Assembly: GCF_032362555.1 (NCBI RefSeq)
Contig: NC_083506.1
Location: 6,991,501 to 7,055,500 of the forward strand
Length of the DNA: 64,000 nt
Source of the DNA: Amyelois transitella
Lineage: Eukaryota > Arthropoda > Insecta > Lepidoptera > Pyralidae
Direction of reading: 5' to 3'
Part shown: positions 46,870 to 59,675 of the stretch, piece by piece
How positions within the stretch are numbered: position 1 is the stretch's first letter
Layout of the letters: every line of letters starts with the position of its first letter
Made by a program: the position numbers and the translations under genes
Notes under the pieces: model-generated
Told to the model about the DNA's origin: nothing
What the model saw: the letters and a program-made list of their open reading frames with translations, nothing else
Database searches by the model: none

Positions 46870-47385
46870 ATTTTTTAGGGTTCCGTATCTAAAAGGTAAA
46901 AACGGGATCTTATTACTAAGCCTCCGCTGTCTGTGTTTCCGTCTGTCAGTCACCAGGCTGTATCTCAAACTTATAGCTAGAAAGCTGAAATTTTCACAAA
47001 TGATGTATTTACGTTACCGCTATAACAACACATAAAATTCAAAAAATATTTTAAAGATGCCCAGACAACAAAGAACGCGTTTTTTTTTTTCATATTTTCG
47101 CTCAATGAAGGTAACAGGTAGACACTTAACATTTGTTACCTTTCAAAATAAATTATTAACTAACAATAAAAGCACCAATTGTGTGATTGTGCCATTACGA
47201 CATAGATTGTCACACGAAATGGTAAGTTCTGTCACTCACACATGCGTACAACGACGCCATTACGATGCTTCACTTTTTTTAAGTTACACTGTCCGCCTTT
47301 TTTTCTACGTGTATGTATAAAATAGAAATATTTAAGTAACAAACGTGATGTTGGTACGAAACTCGCACTTGGCCGGTTTTCTAAA
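46870..47385 (+). repeat. dispersed repeat (GGGTTCCGTA...CTTGGCCGGTTTT)
   Basis: It starts TTTTTTAGGGTTCCGTATCT, has a CTGTCTGTGTTTCCGTCTGT segment and ends ACTCGCACTTGGCCGGTTTT. These start and end blocks are a pattern I associate with a very common lepidopteran repeat; I am unsure of its class. Confidence 0.6.
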
Positions 47386-48172
47386 TCCCGTCGCAACTGT
47401 TAAATACTAACCCAGTCCCGCAAATATTAGAAAAATTGCAAATCAGTTTTGTTTTGAGGACGGTAAGTTAAAATTTTATCATCAAATATACTTACTCTTA
47501 GAATCGAATTAAGAATACAAATTATTGTAATTGCCACTGATCTTGCCATTTGTAAGTAATTCAAATTGACGGCGAGCGTTCAGACCTTGACCTCTGAATA
47601 ACTTTGTCATACATCAATACAGTCGCAACTCGCACGTTAATATTGGAGTTTTTTTTACTACTATGTGTTTACATGCAAAGGAGTAAATTTTCAATGTTCT
47701 GGTTTAGTCATTAATTTATCTTGTAGGTATACTTAATTTCTCTAATAAGTTTATAATAAATCTTGTGTTACAGAGTCATAACGAAAAACTGAGAGTACTT
47801 AATGGGAGTACTGAATGTAAACAAGCATATAGATAGCACTAAAAAAGCACTTTCAGATAATTCCTTTAGGAAATAAGCAGATCTTTCGATTGTCGTGGAG
47901 ATAGCTGCGGTCCTAATTTATAAGTCCTATAGGTATAGAGTGCGTGATAAGATTTGTATTAAGTATGTGCTCGGTAACCCGGATGTGGCGTGGCTGGCCA
48001 CATCGCCAGAGGCTTAACCTCACGATATGCAACCGCGATGATTCCAACGCACACTTGTCTCGTTGCAGTCAGAGATTTATTAGTTGGGAATAACAAGATA
48101 AAGATAGCAAATAAAAATACTAGGCTAATAATAGATAATATAGATATGCATATTCTAATTCTATACATAAAG

Positions 48173-48540
48173 AGCGTCGGTGGCCGAATCGGTAAGGTAA
48201 GAATGCGTGATGCACAGAAAGGCACAGGTTCGAATCCCACCTCGGCCATGTACTTACCAACGACTATTCAAGAAGTTATCTACATTAGTTAGAATACTAT
48301 TTGCTCTTAAGGTGAGAGAAAACATCGTGAGGAAACCTGGAAATTTAGGCAACTGGACGTGTAACCATGATCAATTTAATACGGGTAAGGTTTACCAGCA
48401 AAGGTGGCGGAGGTCAGATGGGAGTCGCTTCGAGTAAAAACCTGACGCTCCCAATCCAGGGTCCATGGTCAAAGGCATAGCCCGGGCTCCTCTACCTGAA
48501 TGGTGAGAATACAACCGGGACTTAAGCCAGGAGGACGAAG
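48173..48540 (+). repeat. SINE-C, near-complete tRNA-derived SINE
   Basis: The head starts at GCGTCGGTGGCCGAATCGGT (A box TGGCCGAATCGG at 48181-48192), followed by a B box GGTTCGAATCC at 48227-48237. The body contains GGTGAGAGAAAACATCGTGA, GGGTAAGGTTTACCAGCAAA and AAACCTGACGCTCCCAATCC. The tRNA-like part carries no intact acceptor stem match that I can see, so I call it a SINE and not a tRNA gene. Confidence 0.8.
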
Positions 48541-49794
48541 AATCTTATTCTATAGGTACATAAACCATGTTTTTAGAGTTTTTTTTTTTACTTTTTTGTC
48601 CCAACATTACGGAATGGGTATACATCATACTATACTTACTTGTAGCCTGCTCTTCATGCTTTATCTACTTAACCAATCTTCATGAAAAATAAGCAGGTAC
48701 ACAATAGAAGTACTGAGAGGGACGTATGATTGAGAGAGAGATATATGAACAAATCATTATACTTCCTCCTCTTAGCTAATAAACTTATAAGTACTTATTC
48801 ATAGTACGAGTAGGTGCAGCAAGTTAAATACCTCTTTATAATGCCACGATTAAAGAGTCAGTCAGAGGTGGAGTCATATCGTAAATACTAAATTATCTAA
48901 CAATCATAATTACGGAAAATAATCGACTGTCGCTGCGGGCGTTGAAGCATCCTGGATCCTGTCACGGACTTTCCCAGGCCTGTAGGCATGAGGGGAGAAT
49001 GCAGCACTAGTTATATGCCGTACTTTTTATAAAAATGTAGAGGTAGGTCAGTGTTAAGAATTTATTTCTTTAACTTTTACCAATTTCTGTGTCAATCAAA
49101 GAAATATCTACTACTTAGGCTTTAGGTAACTATTATATATTGTCAATTTGTAGTAAAGATAGACAATGGACATTAATATCCCCTATAAATAGGTAAAAAA
49201 TAACTATTTCAATATCTGTAAAAATATATGAAATTTAACTTTTTCTATAAATAATTCGGTTTCTTCCTTGAATTATCGGCAGATCCTATTCACCATGTTT
49301 CAGGGCCAATAATATGAAGATATTATTATCCCTAAAGGATGCAACCCACGATAGTCAGTTGCCGCAGCCAGTCTTCGTGTGTAAGTTCGGGTGAGTTCGG
49401 TCACGACACGACACAACTTGCTATGTATGCACAGACTCATTTGTCACTATTGCAGAAACCTAAAGAACATCGTTGCGGACTGCGGGTAATCCATAGAGAT
49501 TGTCAACCAACAAAAACATGTTTTAAATCTATTAAATTTGTCTAACACCTACCGCTGAACATATACCTGTAAGAGAATTTCATCAGTACAATAAGTTGTA
49601 AGTACCAAAATGCGCGATGCTGTGAATCCGACACCCATATACCTATTGATTTCTATTAAAATCTGCAGTTCACAACAATAATAGGCGACGAAGGAAATAG
49701 TACAAGTTTCTATGTTGCTCTGGTAGCTATGAATAAACAGTGTTTGCTAGCTGCTTCTCTTCCCGCACAGATTGTAAAAGTCAATGAATGCAAA

Positions 49795-49905
49795 CTTTGG
49801 ATATCTTCATGATAAGAAACGACTATCTGACTTTTAATTTCATCATTAAGTCATTCAGCTGAACAAGACTTTCAAGACTATTGGCTCTGTCTACCCCTAT
49901 AAAAA
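49795..49905 (+). repeat. SINE-A fragment
   Basis: TTTAATTTCATCATTAAGTC, TTCAGCTGAACAAGAC and TATTGGCTCTGTCTACCCCT belong to SINE-A. The end is truncated. Confidence 0.5.
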
Positions 49906-49924
49906 TATTTTGTCTGTACATTTA

Positions 49925-50670
49925 GTATTTTTGACTGAAGTGGATAAGGGACACTAAGAATGAATAATAGAAAGCAAAAAATTTTTTTTTAATATTTTGT
50001 CTGTCTATCTGTATGTATGATCACGCTTATCTCCGTAAGTACTGAACCGATTTTCTTAAAACTTTCACCAATTGCTTTGTTTTAACTTAGAAAAATATTT
50101 AAAGTTTGTTTCATGAAAATCGGTTCACTAAAGAAATGTTATCATCATTTGAATGAACTCAAGGCACGATCTTGCCCGCAAATAAGTTAGGTACGAAATT
50201 TAAAATTTAAAGACATTTATTATTGTACGACAGCATTATACCTATAACATATAAATATAAGTGAAAATTAGTTTGATAATATCCTGGTTTTGCCGCACAT
50301 AACATGCGTAATTCTCACGTAAAAAAGATTTTTGGTTTGTAAGTCTACTTTAAATTCGCATCGCATTGGCCTCGATGATCCAGTGGTTGGCGCGTGAGAC
50401 TGTGAAGTTGGCGGTCCAAGTTCGAGCCCCAACGAAAATAAGATATTTTTTTATTAAAAATATTTTTTTTTGAGTTGTTTGAGTATTTTATTTAAAAAAC
50501 TGAAAATCAAAATAGTACATATAATAAAACGGTAAAAATATTTTGTCTGTACATTTCGTATTTTGACTGAGATAGATTTTTTTTCATTTTTTTGTCTGTT
50601 TATCTGAATCTGACTGATCAAGGTTCAACTCGAAATTTACGCGGACGAAGTCGCGAGCAACAGCTAGTAG
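49925..50670 (+). repeat. composite dispersed repeat with an inserted tRNA-like SINE head
   Basis: Two related pieces (ATATTTTGTCTGTCTATCTG near 49992 and ATATTTTGTCTGTACATTTC near 50540) flank the block, which ends GCGGACGAAGTCGCGAGCAA. At 50368-50440 a tRNA-like sequence (GGCCTCGATGATCCAGTGG, then AAGTTCGAGCCCC) interrupts it; it has A- and B-box-like segments and a T/A-rich tail. Classes are uncertain. Confidence 0.5.
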
Positions 50671-51176
50671 TAAATAAAATTATAAATATGTTATACGCAT
50701 CGTTTTAGGGATAGAAAATCTTAACATTATTCGTCTAAAATTAGTGTAGGGACATAATTTCAATATTTGTAGTTAACATCAACAACTTACACACACAGTT
50801 TTGTTTACAAGTTTAATTTTTTTTGGGTTTTTCAATACAAATTGATTATAATTTTTCATATGGTACGAATATTCCGGCCTAACTTAGTATCTTACACGCA
50901 TCGAATAAAACAATGATATAGCGCGTAGCGGATCTGAATCTCCATCGAGCGTGTTTCCCCAAGAACATAAGTAGGTACCTAATCTTTGGAGAATGCTTAT
51001 AACGCGTAATAAATATTTCGGTGTACGTAGCACTGGCACTGCGGTAAGTACGTACTTACTACATTATGATAGGACGGGAAACAACGCGAGCTGCCTACGC
51101 TAATACAGCCTCTGATTCGCGGTAACTGCCAACCTGTTTTTTGTTGTATTACAGTGTATCTATTTGTGTATCGGTT

Positions 51177-51182
51177 TATAAA
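51177..51182 (+). promoter_or_regulatory. TATA box of the C-x4-C protein gene
   Basis: TATAAA lies 55 bp before the ATG. A start about 30 bp downstream, near 51207, would give a leader of about 25 nt. Confidence 0.6.
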
Positions 51183-51231
51183 GGCAGCGTGTAGCTGAAC
51201 CCCAACATTAGAATATAGGAGCTTCGTAGCG

Positions 51232-54200
51232 ATGGAGCTGAAGTGTGTGGTAGTGTTTACATTTGCAAGCTTGCTGGCGGTGAAAGCCACCCCCCACGGG
51301 TATGGCGTTAAGGGAGGTGCTATGGCAAGAGGTAAGTCAAACATTTATCACTGACAGATGGAATATAACTTAAAGTAAGCATATGAGTTCTATGTGTCAT
51401 TTTAAATGCAATCTTAATCTTTTCTCACAATCGATGATGAATCGACTGTCCCTTGAGTTCATCCGCCCATTTGTTAATCTGTTTGTAACTGTTTTCTACG
51501 AGTAATATGAAGACGATAAACAATAACAGTAAAGTTTCGATCAGCCAATTAGTATTTACTATTTTACTCCTATATGCGGGGGAGGAGAGATAATAATATA
51601 TGTATATTCGTATTCTAGTATGTATTCATAAGAATATTTTACAATGCTCCCGCGTGTTTTTGTGTTTTTGTTTTCTACACTTTTAAATAAGCAGGTTGCC
51701 AATTCAGTAAGATCTTAACGTGGGTGTAAGTGGTTGTTTGTTTGTTTGTAATATCTTTATTGGACAGATATTTACACAGTTACAAGAAATAGTACATAGT
51801 TATAAAATAAATAAATCACTGGCAATGCGGACTTTTCCCATGAAGGGATCTCTTCCAGTGAACAGGCAAACAATACAGGAACTAGATAAATAAGTAAAAA
51901 AGCGGCAAATCACTGTGTTTTTAGCAACAATAGAATAAAATACTAACAGAAATAAAAATAATAGACATATACCTACCCACTAAATATATACGAGTACATA
52001 GGTATGTATAAAATATTAATGAATGAACGTACATAAACTAACATAATTTTGCTTGACGTTCGATCTAGTTGCTCAAATGGACAGGAACTTAAATACATTT
52101 TTTTTAACACGAGTATGTTGAGGGTCTGTGTCTTTTTAGTGTCTCAGGGGAAATAATTCCATAGTTTTGCAGTCTTTATGGAGAAAGATTTAGAGTAGAA
52201 ATGGGAAGAGTGTAAAGGAACACGAAGAAGAAGTTTATTGTAGGATCTTAGACGATTTTTTCGCAAAGATACGAAGGGAAAGAAAGATTGAAAAGAACAA
52301 AAGAACATTAAACTGCAAAGAGAGAATATGGAGATTTCGGCGAGCTCTGATAGGCATCCAGTTCAGTTGATCACGAATTTTCGAAATATGATCGTTGGTT
52401 GTTTTGTTAAAACAGAGTTTATTTTGGATTTTTGAACAGAGATTATTTTTCAATTCAGATGCTTTACTTATTTAATTCATTAATCTTAAAATCAGATGAT
52501 ATCTTTATAGCGTAACAAAAGCATCTGATAAATTAATATGCGCTAATGACCTGCGGTGCTGTTTACGGACGCTGATAAAACAATATGTATTATTAGTGTT
52601 CATGAATAGCCCTCTTGCTGGGTGTGCTCGGATCCTTAATTGATAATGATGGGTATTCAATTGAATGTGTTATGAATTTAATACCATGTAAAAACATTCA
52701 AAACAGTTGGAGGTAACGTTCGAATTTTTTTTTCACGTTCCTACCCTAACCCCCGACTAGGTTAGTACTTTTAGGAATGTTCGGAAAAGAGATCATCGTT
52801 TAAGATAACCAACCCTAAATAAAGAATACTAAGATTTTTTTACTTTATTTATTTTATCCATTATTATTTTGATTTTCATTTCTTTACAGCCGAAGCAGGA
52901 GCTGCGGCAGGCACTTTTGGTGGCATTGGATTACCATTGAGTACACAAAGTGGACCTGGATTTTCAGGCAGCTTCTCAAAGTCTTCTTCATCCAGCTTCG
53001 CTTCATCCAGCGCAAGCTCGAGTTCCAGCTCTTTTAGCTTCAGTGGTTCGGGGGCTGGTGGATTTGGGTTAAACAACCTGGGTTTAACAGGGTTTGGAGG
53101 CTGCCTAGGTGGATGTCAAAGTGACCATAATAAAACAAATAATCCTCAAGGGTCAACAGGGTCCACCGGAGATGGTCTACAATCTGGCAATGTAGTAAAG
53201 TCTAGCGCTGCAGCTGGAGCTTTTGCAGGATCGTACATCGATTCTCAAGATAGTGTACATGGACCATGTACAAATGATGTTTGTCCAGGGAAAAAACCTC
53301 AATGTACAGGACTCAGTTGTAAAGATAATAAACAATGTACATCTGGTAAATGTGAATCAAAATCCGAACCATCTTCGCCTGAACATAAATGTGAATCGGG
53401 TCGTTGTAGTACAGGTTCTTCTATTGAAAATTCTCCTTACCCCTCTATTCCAGCATATGTCGATGCCAACGATAATAGGAACTGTGCTTCAGGTCAATGT
53501 GGATCACAAGTACCGTCCGTTTCCACAGCAAGTGGTATTAGTTCAAATGTAAAATGTTCAACTGGAAAATGTGAAGATGGATCTCCTACAACTCCTGAAC
53601 GGGATTACGGACCAAACGATATTCCTGTTAGTATAACAAGTACGTCAACATTCTCACATGATTCTAATATTTTTTCTGAGGCTGCAAAAAAAAATACTAT
53701 CACATCACAAGTATCCGAAGATACTTGTAAAGATGGGCGTTGTGATTCATCATCTCCAAACAATAAACCCGGGTATTCAAAATCAAATGTTTTTAATCAA
53801 AATGAAGCGCAAAATACAAAGCCTATTAATGGTGTGACTCCTAGTAAACCAGCAATTGACTTAACTGCTCCCAAAGAAGAAACTTGTATATACCCAAACT
53901 GCAAATCACCAAGTACACAATTAGAAGGGCCAAAGTCAACGACACCAAATCTGTCTTTAGAAAAAAGCCATTGCGCAGGAGCATATTGTGAAAATGTAGT
54001 ATCACCAAAATATCCCACACAAATCAATTCGCAGCCACAGAATATCCCAGCTGGAATAGCGATACCATCATGTAATTCACCCAGTTGTTATTCAAACAAA
54101 GACTTACAAACAATAAAACACAACTATACTCAAAATCAATTTGACCAAAAGGGCAATAATAATATTTATCCAACGTCAAATTGTGCTTTAGGAAATTGTG

Positions 54201-56772
54201 GCAATCCTTCCAATTCAATTCCTGCGCTACCTAAAAATCCTGATTATTCTCAAACATTTTCCCCCAACACCCCCGAAAAGTGTACAACTGGAAACTGTGG
54301 TAGCCGCCCTTCTTATCAATCCGGATCTGATATAAATGTTCCTGGTGTACCACTTTTTCCAAGTAAGTCTTCGGGATTCAATTATTCACCTAACTGTGCT
54401 TCGGGAAACTGTGAAAGGTTTCCTTCAGCTTCTGGTTCGTTAAAACCTACAATTCCTAGTTATTCTCACAAGCCTTCGTCGAATGGAAATTGCCCTTACG
54501 GGAATTGTAATCCTTCCAATACCTTTACATCACAACCAGAAACACCTAATTCACAAGGACACGTGTCAAGTGCAGCCGGAAAATTGGATAGCCAAATTCC
54601 TACTCAACAGACCCTTACTTACAGTCCTACACCAACTCCACAATCATCAAACTGCGCTTTTGGTAATTGTGGAAATCATCCTTCTGATCAACTAACTACA
54701 AAACCATCAGTTCCTAGTTACTCTCCATCACCTTTTCTTACCGGAATTAGCCCTTGCCAATCAGGGTCATGTAACAGTTATCCTTCAAGTCACAATTTGG
54801 ATTCTTCTTCTTATCCTAGACTTCCCAGTTATCCACAGAACATATTACCAAACAAGCCACTTAACTGTGCTTCTGGTAACTGTGCCAATTATCCATCTTC
54901 ATATCCTCTTGCATCTAAATTTCCTAATCTTGCTGCAAGTAGCACACCTGATTGTATTTCAGGGACATGTGGAAATAATCCCACTTCCCATGATGGAAGT
55001 TTTGGTTCTCCTGGGTACCAGAAACCAGCACCCTTTAATGTACCTTCTTGTCCATCTGGAAACTGTGCTTTCTATACATCTACACCAACATCTAATGTTT
55101 TATCTTCTGGATCTCACGTACCCCCCAAAAATAATGACAACAATTTATTTAGTTCGACAGGACCATTATCCCAAGGAGGAAAACCCACTGTACCTAATAA
55201 AATTTCAGCCGGCTGCGCTTTCGGCAACTGTCCTAGTTATCCGACACAAACTATATTACATCAAGCACATCCCACATCTACAAATCCCTCAAATAATTTG
55301 CCCGATTATGTGGCTTTGGGAACAGCTGGAGGTAATATGAAACCTGAACCATTCGTTCCATCGTCCATTCCTTCAACACCAAGTCAACCTAGTAGTACCA
55401 TAAGTCATACAGTATCTAATGCCAATGCAGCAGCTGGAGCTAATTCCCAATCTTCAATATTCAACGCCTATAAGCCAAATACTAACAAAGAACAATTATA
55501 TACTGGTGGGTTTGGAGGGCCTCCAGGAATTCTCAAACCCTTTGAATATACTGCTCCTTCTCATCAACTAGCATCAAGTAGTAAAGACCAAGGATTATCT
55601 CAGTGTTCAAACGGAATCTGTGACACACAATCAGAAAGCAGTATTTTTGGTAATAAACATGATTTACCTTCTGGTATAACTTCGGGATCTTGTTCGTCAG
55701 GCAATTGTGAACCCAAACCTGACGTAATTAATAATGGGCAAGGTAATACCGCAAGTGGTACTTTTGCCGCAGCGGCTGCTGGTAGTGAAGCGATTGTTTA
55801 TACAGGAGGTTTTGGTGGACCACCAGGAATACTAAAGCCGTATGATGGCGGAAAAATAAGTAATACCGCAGCAATAGCTGGTTCTAATCATCCAACAGCA
55901 GTCTCTTTAGGAACTTTTGATACACCCACTACCAGCGGTCATAAATTGAACAATGGCTACGGAACTCTATCTGGAGCCGTTGCTACGGCTAATTCCGGTA
56001 CATTTGGTAGTGGAAACTATGGAGCCGGATATAACAAAGCTAGTGGTTGTGATGGTGGCTGTGAGTCTACTGGACATGGCTCTAATTTTGGAAACTTTGC
56101 TTTGGCTGGAGGTTTATCAAAGACTGGCCTCTTGGACAAGCTCCATAATGGAGTGAACGCGGCGGGGGCTGCGGCTCACAGTGTAGCCCGGGCTATAAGT
56201 GGTGCTGGGGCAAGCTCTTTTGCATTAGGAGGAAGCTTTGCCAGCAGTTCAGCTTCAGCCCACTCTGTTGCTGGATCCGCCACAAAGGGAGGTAGGTTAA
56301 ATATCACATTTTATGAATGCATATGCATGCACGGGGGCGAAGTTTCGGGCTTAAGTGGCTTATAAGCCACTTAAGCCCGAAACTTCGCCCCCGTGGCAAT
56401 TTACTGAAATAAAGTAGCCTATGTGGTAATATTTATGCTAGTAGATATTTACTACTATATAGTTACATATAGTATTGTAATGTAATTATTAAATTGGTTA
56501 TAGATAATAATTAGAAATCAGCTATCTTGGAGCTTTATCAAAATACAATAACCGGCTGCATTATTATCATCCAATCGTGATTAGCTGAAATAAATAACTT
56601 ACAAAGTTTAACGAACGAGACACTGAGCAATGTAGATTACGAACGAATTAAAATCTAGACATTTTTCCGGTAAATATATATTTTTCCTCACATAAATTTA
56701 CCCATCGTTTAGGTATGTTGATGAAATACTTATCAAAAAAATTATTTATTTGTTTCAGGTTACGGGCGATAA
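51232..56772 (+). CDS. secreted 1171-aa low-complexity protein with about 22 C-x4-C motifs
   Basis: Three exons (51232-51331, 52890-56291, 56759-56772) join in phase 1. Residues 1-19 are a signal peptide (MELKCVVVFTFASLLAVKAT). A Ser-rich block (about 60-90) and a Gly-rich segment follow. The large middle part is rich in Ser, Pro, Asn and Thr and carries about 22 hexapeptides C-x-x-x-x-C, often CASGNC, CAFGNC or CTTGNC, spaced roughly 25-60 residues. A C-x3-C unit (CLGGC, CDGGC) brackets each end. YTGGFGGPPGILKP occurs twice, near 903 and 1003. The C-terminus is Ala/Ser/Gly-rich and ends KGGYGR. I do not recognise the family; composition fits a cuticle, silk or other extracellular structural protein. 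The last intron holds a 66-bp palindrome. Confidence 0.88.
51728..52440 (+). repeat. dispersed repeat in intron 1 of the C-x4-C gene
   Basis: It opens TTGTTTGTTTGTTTGTAATA, then AATGCGGACTTTTCCCATGA and GATCTCTTCCAGTGAACAGG, as in the copy at 28715-29245, and runs through AATAATTCCATAGTTTTGCA. The class is unknown. Confidence 0.55.
56330..56395. repeat. 66-bp perfect palindrome without spacer
   Basis: Arms 56330-56362 and 56363-56395 are exact reverse complements (CACGGGGGCGAAGTTTCGGG...). The right arm and following bases (GTAGCCTATGTGGTAAT) resemble the start of the repeat at 59480-59675, so the left arm looks like an inverted copy of that repeat's head. Confidence 0.9.
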
Positions 56773-56831
56773 ATCTAACGAGTAAATATATTTTCGCTAC
56801 GAGAAGACTTGATATTATGGTTAAGTAGAAA

Positions 56832-56837
56832 AATAAA
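56832..56837 (+). terminator. polyadenylation signal of the C-x4-C gene
   Basis: AATAAA lies 60 nt after the TAA stop in the short last exon. Confidence 0.6.
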
Positions 56838-59479
56838 TTAATAACATTATTGTGATATCATTATCTTTAGATTAATAAACACTTAAAATAAATATTTCTC
56901 ATTATAACTGGTTTTATTCAAAAATAGACTTAAATAAGGCTAATGTATTGAGGTAGGAGCGAGCAATCATCTGATAATGATAAGCATTGGTTTAATTAAA
57001 CCGATGTTTACATTATTGAAAATTTAATTTTCTGCCAACTTTCATGCTTTGATCGGCTTATAAACACTTTTGTCTATATGATACATTGTTACTATTATAT
57101 ACGAGTATAAATTTTATAAACTACTCGCCCCGTCACGGTAGAGTAAAAACGTGATACCAACTAGGCATAAAGTGACAAAGAACATCACGTGTTATTTCTA
57201 AATACCTTTAACCTATTATCCTTTTAAAGAATATAAAAGAACGATCAAAGAATTATAATGATTTAATGGAGTTCATTTAACTTTATAATCTCATACAAGT
57301 TGCGGTTACTCTTATTACGTGCGTCCTTCTAAGGACAGATGATCATCTCATTGCGAATAAATCCCATTAGTCGTATTCATATTCTGCTGATACAATCGTC
57401 GCCCCCAGCCATTGTCTCACGACTAGGTGGTATACACTACAGATGATCACGCATGTAGGTACTGGAAATTATTTATGAACAAGTCACATCTAAGCAAATT
57501 CAAATATTTGTACCTGCGACTCTTTAATAATTATACAGTTCTCTGATTAAACAATTTATTGACTGTACTGTGGGTTTTGGTGTAAAAAAATTACTTCATT
57601 AATTCAGTCCACTAATCATTCTTCACGTAGATAATCATATTAAAAAACCAATTTTCACAAATATGAAAACATAAACATTCAAAAAGCAATAATGTGATAT
57701 TTAGAATTCATAGTGAAAATGTTTCGCATGCATAAGAGTTTAGTCGTTAAATAAGTGATGTCATTGCTGTGTCCGGGAAACATTGAATTGAGACAAATTT
57801 TAATATAATTTACCTTGTGAATATTAAATTGAGCCTTTGTTTATAGAATGGAGTTGTAACAGTTGACGGTCAAATCTACTTTAGCTTGTGGGAATATCAC
57901 ATTGAATCAATGAGTCATGAAAACAAAAACGGAACTATAAAATGCATAATTCTTTATTCTTATTTATTCTAAACGTACAATACCGACTTAAATTTATTTT
58001 ATGTTAAAGCGACCGTAAGAACTGTAAGTAATTTGTTCAGCATGCATTCTTGTCACGGCCCTTGAATCCTGGGACTTCGCCACTGGTCAGAAATGTACCG
58101 GCCACCGGTTGAAACCAAAAATACGGGATTTCAGTGCCTATTCAAACTATTCGCGAATAATTACTAAAGACCGGCCAACATAACGAAAGGAGTTCGTTAG
58201 AAGGGCTGACTAACAAAGTCTATCCTCACCCACTCGTATTATTCACGAAGGCTTGTCAGGGTCATTTCATATCTTGAACTAAATCTATGTATACACTGCG
58301 CTATTATCTAAAGTACACATAGTTTTTTTTTCTGGAACTCTTTTATCATCGACTGTGTAATCTTACACAAATCATGTAAATTAATTTAAAAACCATTAAG
58401 TATACAGATTGTTTTACTTTTTGCGCGTCCAAAGTTTATTTTTTGTTCCATACATTTAAGTGTAATTACACACCAAATGATAAAAATAATACATAAATCT
58501 TTTGATTGCATATCTAATTGATAATTCCGTCTGTGTATTTTGGTAAAGGTGTGCAAAAATTACGTAGTAGTACAGTAGTATGCTGGTAAATTTGAAAGAC
58601 AAACACTTTAACATTTGGCTAACCTTATACTTATCTTATGCGCCAAATACTTTTACCGTTTTTCTTTCTTTTCTCTTCGAACATAATCACAAATTACTGA
58701 ATACACTTTGAACCCTAAACAAATATCTGAAAACTAAATAGGTACAGGAATATATCCAGCTTTTTGATATTGGCGTAAGGAATCTACGCCGGAGCACAGA
58801 TTTATTATCATTCAAACATATACCTGCATAGCGAGAAGAAGTGGTAAAAGTGGCTATAAGGGTTGAATCATTTAATAAATGTACCTATGACAATGAAACG
58901 TTAAAATTTTTACTTATCACTGTATATGATACCGCATGTGACTTGATCGGATTATAATACTATAGTTATACCATGTCGTCGTGACCGATGGACCACATGA
59001 TGATCACATTTATATTGTCAATATTAAAATTAACTTCTATATTTCCTGTCGCCTACAGCCATTTACCTAGTACATATTAAATAATTATGTGAATAGTCAT
59101 TCTTTTTATGGGTTGTTTTTGACATGTTTTATTGTCCTCAGTATGCGAAAAGTTCATGTTGTTAAGAAATATTGTAAATACCAAATCTTGTATATCTTAT
59201 CTTCTGTATGTTATAATAAGGCAAAGGTGACTGACATATCTATCTACGCGCAGTCGAAACCAAACAACGGCTTTTGTAAAAGTTTGACAACAGCAGTGAT
59301 ACCGTCATCATTGGTTTAGGAGATATTTTTGAAGTTTCTACGGGAGTAAATTCTATTTCACATAAACTCGTAAATAGAAAATGTTACTAGTACAGCATAA
59401 TACCGATATTAAAAAGAAGTGAAAGAGGAAGTAACCTGATGGCAGAATTTTATCATATAACATTTGTATTGTAATACTA

Positions 59480-59675
59480 GAGGCCGCCCGCGACTTCGTC
59501 CGCATGGAAACCCTATCAATCCCGCGGGAACTCTGGGATAAAAAGTAGCCTATGTGTTATTCTGGGTCTTCAGCTACCTACATACCAAATTTCATGGTAA
59601 TCGGTTCAGTAGTTTTTGCGTGAAAGAGTAACAAACATCCATACAAACTTTCGCCTTTATAATAGTAGTAGGATT
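59480..59675 (+). repeat. dispersed repeat (CCGCGACTTCGTCCGCATGG type)
   Basis: The copy begins GCCCGCGACTTCGTCCGCAT, has AAAAAGTAGCCTATGTGTTA and CCAAATTTCATGGTAATCGG, and ends TTCGCCTTTATAATAGTAGT. These blocks are frequent across lepidopteran genomes; I regard it as SINE-like, without certainty. Confidence 0.7.

Larger units (their letters stand above)
46310..51176. other. interval between SRRT and the C-x4-C protein gene
   Basis: It contains a dispersed repeat at 46870-47385, SINE-C at 48173-48540, a SINE-A piece at 49795-49905 and a repeat block with a tRNA-like head at 49925-50670. I see no exon. Confidence 0.5.
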
